From Paenibacillus sp. FSL R5-0623 (GTDB lineage: Bacteria; Bacillota; Bacilli; Paenibacillales; Paenibacillaceae): a DNA stretch of 64,000 bases. The translations under genes and the position numbers were made by a program. Location: the NCBI RefSeq assembly GCF_037974265.1, contig NZ_CP150233.1:5518001-5582000 (forward strand). Reading direction: 5' to 3'. Under the pieces are notes generated by a model. The model was not told the DNA's origin, did no database searches, and worked only from the letters and a program-made list of their open reading frames with translations. Below, piece by piece: positions 60,056 through 64,000 of the stretch. Numbering within the stretch: the stretch's first letter is position 1; the number at the start of each line of letters is the position of its first letter.

Positions 60056-60795
60056 TTAGAGCGTCTCAACCAACTTCTGAATCTTTGAGTGGGAAATTAA
60101 ATATAAAGGTCCCATTATTTCTATTTTGCCATCCTTTACACGTATAGCGCTCTCCTGTTCTGCCGCATAAACATCAATCTCTTCAGACAAGGGGAACAGG
60201 TAGCCTTGAACAAACGTGGCGTAGTTCCGCTTAGAATGAGATTCATAGGCAAAATGATCAAAGCCAATACCATTATAAATAGTACTTGTTTCAACTTCAT
60301 CAGTGTTATTCAAGCTTAACCATTTTGCAGCCATGTTTAATGCACCGGCGCTGGCACCCATTATAACGGCATTGCTATTCTTAATAACATCGGATAATTC
60401 ATAATCCGCCAAAAAATCGTTCTGCAGAACAGGATCTCCACCGCATAAAAAAATGACAGAAGCGTTCTGAATGGATCGCTGGGCATCTTCCTTCTGCATG
60501 CGGTAATCAATGAAATGATATTCATCAAAAATAATATTAGCCTGATTCAACCATGTCCATTCAGAAACATCATCAAAGTTAACTTGCTCATCTGTATAAC
60601 CAGACGGGTCGGCGCTAATCATAACAAGCGATTTTCTGTCTTGTATATCCTCCTGCAAACAATGGACCAGCTTCTCTGGAAAAAAATCATTAAACCAACT
60701 GAGATAGTAGTGAGTTTTCAAACTTAATTACCTCCATATGTACTATTTATATTCATCCATTCTTAACGATAATACATAGTATGCACGCTAGAAAG
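59930..60795. repeat. Duplicated segment, copy 2 (peptidase-E-like gene plus flanks)
   Basis: The counterpart of 38268-39135, in the same orientation. Similarity covers the gene and both short flanks, then stops. Confidence 0.8.
60056..60721 (-). CDS. Peptidase E-like (S51) protein, copy 2
   Basis: A 221-residue protein with S124 in MGASAGAL and the intact FLCGGDPVL motif, D96 being Y in copy 1. TTG start with GGAGG nine bases upstream, as in copy 1. It probably keeps the ancestral activity; copy 1 may have drifted. Family members cleave N-terminal Asp-X bonds or act on cyanophycin-like substrates. The substrate here is unknown. Confidence 0.82.
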   Translation of the reverse strand: MKTHYYLSWFNDFFPEKLVHCLQEDIQDRKSLVMISADPSGYTDEQVNFDDVSEWTWLNQANIIFDEYHFIDYRMQKEDAQRSIQNASVIFLCGGDPVLQNDFLADYELSDVIKNSNAVIMGASAGALNMAAKWLSLNNTDEVETSTIYNGIGFDHFAYESHSKRNYATFVQGYLFPLSEEIDVYAAEQESAIRVKDGKIEIMGPLYLISHSKIQKLVETL

Positions 60796-61054
60796 CGGAA
60801 GAGTTCTTTATTAGCAATGAACTGTTTTCTACTCAGATCCAACTTGTAGATTACGTCTTTCATATCTTCCTCTGGGTACCTGCACCAACAGGTGGATGAA
60901 CAACTAAACCATCATCTACAATACTTAGTGTTAGTTCAGTTTATATATTTGAAAATTACATAGTATTTGACTCATACTTTCTTCTCTTTATCTCCAGTTC
61001 ATTTCCAATTAAAGGTGTTATCCTCAAAACAAATGCTACAACAAGAGGAAAGGC
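60722..61054. other. Intergenic region
   Basis: About 330 bp, AT-rich. The first 70 bases belong to the duplicated segment. An ACCTG-N6-CAGGT hairpin lies near 60889. No gene is seen. Confidence 0.4.
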
Positions 61055-61798
61055 TCAAAATGAGCTTCCTTCTTTTGAAATCTCTAATTGAGATGGTTCT
61101 AACTTTCCATTAACCAATGCGTATCTAACGATCGCATCTCCTAAATAGTTTCCTGCAGAAATCTGAATAGGCAGCTCTGAAATAAGCTCATTATCCTTAA
61201 TTCCGTATCGTAGTATATTTTGAACCGTTGGTTGTTCAAACCATTCGCTGGAGTCGCTTTCACTAAATTCAAATGAATACTTGTGTCCATCAACCGAAAC
61301 AGTGTACTGCCAAATATCTTTATCAGTTTTTTGGTCAACTTTAATATTGTTTTGAACGAAATCTTTCGGATCCGTAACAGGGATTTCTGTGAAGTCTGTT
61401 CTAAGGACATGCACTTCTGAATTATGTATTCCAGTCCCTGTACCTTTAGTCAGAATAATAACAATCTCATCTTCTCCATCTTTATTTAAATCAATGACAA
61501 AAATTTGAGGATAAAATGAGGGATTTGTTACATTACTCCAATCAAATGTTTTCGGTTCTCCGTTTATGGCTACATCAAGCGACGAGAACAAATCCCCTTT
61601 CTCCTGAACACCATAAACAGCGATTTTCTTATCAGAAGTCTCGGATAATAGTGTATTGGGAGTAGATTCAACTGATGTTGATACACTCTCTTTGGATCTC
61701 TTCTCATCAACCATTGCTGGACTTGTAGACTGATTATTAACCCCACATCCAGACAACAACATGGTTCCTACTATTGTAACTATGAATTTCTTTTTCAA
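61055..61798 (-). CDS. Lipoprotein with FG-GAP-like calcium motif
   Basis: A 247-residue protein with lipobox LLSGCG (C18 anchored). A serine/threonine-rich spacer is followed by DLNKDGEDEIVIILTKG, typical of VCBS/FG-GAP repeats, and a beta-rich C-terminal half. Start TTG 61798 follows GGAGGATATCTT. It is displayed on the outer face of the membrane. Function unknown. Confidence 0.75.
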   Translation of the reverse strand: MKKKFIVTIVGTMLLSGCGVNNQSTSPAMVDEKRSKESVSTSVESTPNTLLSETSDKKIAVYGVQEKGDLFSSLDVAINGEPKTFDWSNVTNPSFYPQIFVIDLNKDGEDEIVIILTKGTGTGIHNSEVHVLRTDFTEIPVTDPKDFVQNNIKVDQKTDKDIWQYTVSVDGHKYSFEFSESDSSEWFEQPTVQNILRYGIKDNELISELPIQISAGNYLGDAIVRYALVNGKLEPSQLEISKEGSSF

Positions 61799-62292
61799 AA
61801 GATATCCTCCACATACAGTATTATAATGTTAAAAAATAGAAAACAATTCATTTCAGGATATATCATTATCTCATGTCACTTCTGTGTGTTCCAATCGTAG
61901 GTTATAATTTAAATAAATTCCATTCACTATTATAACAGCAATATATTCAAACAAGGAGACGCTGAAAATTATGAGCAGATCATCCACATTTCCAATCGTT
62001 TTCGAAAAACGAATCTTTGTAAGGTGAAGACGGATGCTGCTGACGCTTTTCTTGTCTGATCAAGGATTTCAAACACACCTCTAAGCCATTTAAACGTAAG
62101 CTGAAGCATCTCGGCATGCTAGGAAGTCAATTTAGAGAGTAGAAATAACCAGGACCATTTCCAGAAGAAACTAAACAACCGTTCCCTGCAGAAGACCCGG
62201 AAACGGTTGTAGCTCAAATCTATTTAATTTCATTTGAAATTGCTATGTCTATCTTGGGTGTTTTAACTAATGTCTATAAAGCTCTCTTTCCC
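61799..62292. other. Intergenic region with possible coding remnants
   Basis: About 490 bp. An 18-codon frame at 61971-62027 follows AAGGAG at a long spacing. A later stretch (to about 62139) reads FKRKLKHLGMLGSQFRE in another frame, so a decayed gene is possible. A hairpin ACAACCGTTCCC/GGAAACGGTTGT lies near 62170-62208. None is firm. Confidence 0.35.
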
Positions 62293-63180
62293 TTACAGCT
62301 CCAGGTCTGCTGCCCGGGCATTCGCTTCAACCTGCTCCGGGCTTTTGCATCCCGGAATGACGCAGCTGACGGCTGGATGCCTCAGACACCAGGCTAGGGC
62401 CCACGATGCCATGTCGACACCTTCCGGTACCTCGTTTTTCTGAATTTCACTCACGAGCTTCAGCTTCTCATCTATCTCTTCACGCTCGTGTCCCTTTCTG
62501 ACATTATCACTGAACACCATGCCTGGTTTGTATTTGCCGCTCAGGTAGCCGCTGGCCAGCGGGACTCTCGCCAACACACCAAGATCCTGCTCCAGGCAAG
62601 AAGGGAATACCCTCTCTTCCGGTTTCTGGTCCAGACGGTTATACACAACCTGAATAGCCTTCGCGTTCAACTCGGTAGCCTTGCTCGTCTGATGCAGATT
62701 ATCGTTGCTTCCAATTGATATACCGAGATTGCGGATTTTACCGGCCTGCACCTGCTTGTCCAGCATGGTCCACAGTTTGTCGTTATCGAACGCCTCATCC
62801 GATCCGGAGTGGAACTGATACAAATCGACATAATCCGTTCTGAGAGCTTTCAGGGATTCTTCCAGCTGAACGCGAATCTGATCCACGCTCCAGGCATTTG
62901 TCCAGTTCTCATGCCACTGGTGACCGAACTTGGTTGCAATAACCCAATCCTCACGTCGGTCCCGGGACATAAAATCGCCGATAAAGCCCTCCGACATATG
63001 ATGAGGTCCGTAGCATTCGGCCGTATCAATCAAATTAATGCCCAGTTCTTTGGCCCGGTAGAGAATGTCATCGACTTCTTTCTGGGTATAATCCTTCCCC
63101 CAGTCACCGCCAAACTGCCACGTGCCCACGCCTACGACGGATACATCCAGTTCGGTCTTGCCCAATCTTCTGTACTTCAT
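62293..63180 (-). CDS. Aldo/keto reductase
   Basis: A 295-residue NADPH-dependent (alpha/beta)8 reductase. The catalytic set is visible as D52 and Y57 in IDTAECYG, the Lys in VIATKFGHQ and the His in LYQFHSG. The C-terminal cofactor region is VIPGCKSPEQVEANARA. The start is ATG 63180, five bases after GAGGTGAG. Substrate unknown. It is transcribed alone. Confidence 0.9.
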   Translation of the reverse strand: MKYRRLGKTELDVSVVGVGTWQFGGDWGKDYTQKEVDDILYRAKELGINLIDTAECYGPHHMSEGFIGDFMSRDRREDWVIATKFGHQWHENWTNAWSVDQIRVQLEESLKALRTDYVDLYQFHSGSDEAFDNDKLWTMLDKQVQAGKIRNLGISIGSNDNLHQTSKATELNAKAIQVVYNRLDQKPEERVFPSCLEQDLGVLARVPLASGYLSGKYKPGMVFSDNVRKGHEREEIDEKLKLVSEIQKNEVPEGVDMASWALAWCLRHPAVSCVIPGCKSPEQVEANARAADLEL

Positions 63181-63297
63181 TCTTCTCACCTCGAGATTTA
63201 ATATGTTGGTCTAGTGACGGATTGTACGATCGATCAATACATAATAGTAGCGCTTTCATAATAAAGGGTATAGGAGAATTTATCAATCCATTATTTT

Positions 63298-63999
63298 TTA
63301 TAGATTGGTAGTTTTCTCTCTATTATTCTTCCATTCTTTCTTTTTCTTACCGATCCAACTAAATAATTTGAATAGATAAACTACAACAAGTACGATCATG
63401 AAAATAATAGTTGAGTACACTCCTACAACTGATTGAAAGTCAGGATGAGTTGCAGGTGAGATCATGGTACCTATCCAGATTCCTATTCCGAGAATTAACA
63501 TATCTCTGATTGGATCGTACCACCTAACTTGGCGCTTATAAATGTAGATAGCGAACATAGCCATAACAGTGAACAGTATTGCAAAGATCTCATCCGAATC
63601 TTCACTAAATAAACCTTCTTCAATCTCCCATGAAGGAAAATAGAAGTAAATCATGATCACTTGCAGCAAAGTTAAGGTTAAAGTCAAATAGAAGCCCTTT
63701 TTTCGTCTTGCTTCTGATTTTTTTGCCAAAATCTTTTTCTGATCATCGGTATAAAAGATATTGTCGAGATCCTCGGCCTCAGATCCTGGTTTGAATAAAA
63801 GTGAACCCTTATACGAACTTTTGGGCACTGCTTTTATTCCTTCAGGAGTGTTAGGTGTTGCTCTTAAAGCCATGTCGGTATGGAATATCGTCACATTATT
63901 AGCCTGAAGCACGTCAATCCAAGCATCAATTATCGCAAGGTCAGCGTGGGTAAAAGAAAGGACTTCGGACTGTTCGTTCGCATCCTTACCATAGAACAT
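63298..63999 (-). CDS. Membrane protein, probably truncated by the window edge
   Basis: 233 residues are visible. The first about 95 are soluble. TM segments follow at about 103-121, 136-152, 168-184 and 190-215, then a lysine-rich tail (WIGKKKKEWKNNREK). An ATG lies one base from the window end with no room to see a ribosome site, so the true start may be further out. No family is recognised. Confidence 0.6.
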   Translation of the reverse strand: MFYGKDANEQSEVLSFTHADLAIIDAWIDVLQANNVTIFHTDMALRATPNTPEGIKAVPKSSYKGSLLFKPGSEAEDLDNIFYTDDQKKILAKKSEARRKKGFYLTLTLTLLQVIMIYFYFPSWEIEEGLFSEDSDEIFAILFTVMAMFAIYIYKRQVRWYDPIRDMLILGIGIWIGTMISPATHPDFQSVVGVYSTIIFMIVLVVVYLFKLFSWIGKKKKEWKNNREKTTNL

Positions 64000-64000
64000 A

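Noticed and set aside
1..64000. tRNA or rRNA genes, prophage, intact insertion sequences, CRISPR arrays
   Set aside because: None was recognised on either strand by eye. A tRNAscan-SE, ISfinder or CRISPR search would settle it.

Overview
The window looks like a Paenibacillus chromosome (Firmicutes, low-to-mid GC, endospore former). Supporting features are sda, a YheC/D spore-coat ATP-grasp protein, the yuiB/yumB/yumC genes, ktrAB, Bacillus-type DnaI and DnaB primosome proteins, consensus AGGAGG ribosome sites, and YesM/YesN-type two-component regulation of a sugar ABC importer. No tRNA, rRNA, CRISPR array, intact transposase or prophage was seen.

Layout. 1-9.9 kb is housekeeping: the 5' end of sdhC facing a LysR regulator, the K+ transporter ktrAB, a CPBP membrane protease, uvrC, trxA, a 51-residue membrane protein and dnaI. 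10.1-33.4 kb is a glycan-foraging locus. A secreted GH85 endo-beta-N-acetylglucosaminidase is divergent from a YesM/YesN two-component system. Next come a solute-binding lipoprotein, two permeases, and intracellular GH3, GH38, GH125, clan GH-A and GH38 hydrolases in one leftward run. The likely scheme is release of high-mannose N-glycans outside the cell, import, then trimming by alpha-mannosidases. Both outward promoters carry the same pair of 21-bp-spaced direct repeats followed by a cre-like site.

33.5-41.2 kb is an AT-rich accessory stretch, apart from one GC-richer gene. It holds an orphan acyl-CoA-synthetase-like ligase, an ECF sigma factor with a very long C-terminal extension, an XRE regulator fused to a DnaA domain-I-like module, a peptidase-E-like gene (copy 1 of 2), an ECF sigma factor fused to half a GNAT, and a secreted protein. 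dnaB follows at 41.3-42.8 kb. dnaB and dnaI are normally adjacent, so 9.9-41.3 kb may be an insertion between them.

43.2-53.9 kb is core again: yuiB, hemQ, yumB, yumC, a zinc-ribbon protein behind an RBS-masking hairpin, sda behind DnaA boxes, yheC/D-like, and ppx with ppk tail to tail, ppk having a PhoP-like box. 53.9-55.3 kb has a compact structured RNA candidate and a GH53 galactanase. 55.3-64 kb is accessory: 273-bp tandem repeats, small membrane proteins, rarD, a frameshifted NTR-like protein, an AraC regulator, the second peptidase-E copy, a lipoprotein, an aldo/keto reductase and a partial membrane protein.

Dispersed intergenic repeats (7.7, 17.5, 44.7 and 55.4-55.7 kb) share a long hairpin whose arms differ in sequence but stay paired, followed by a conserved tail.
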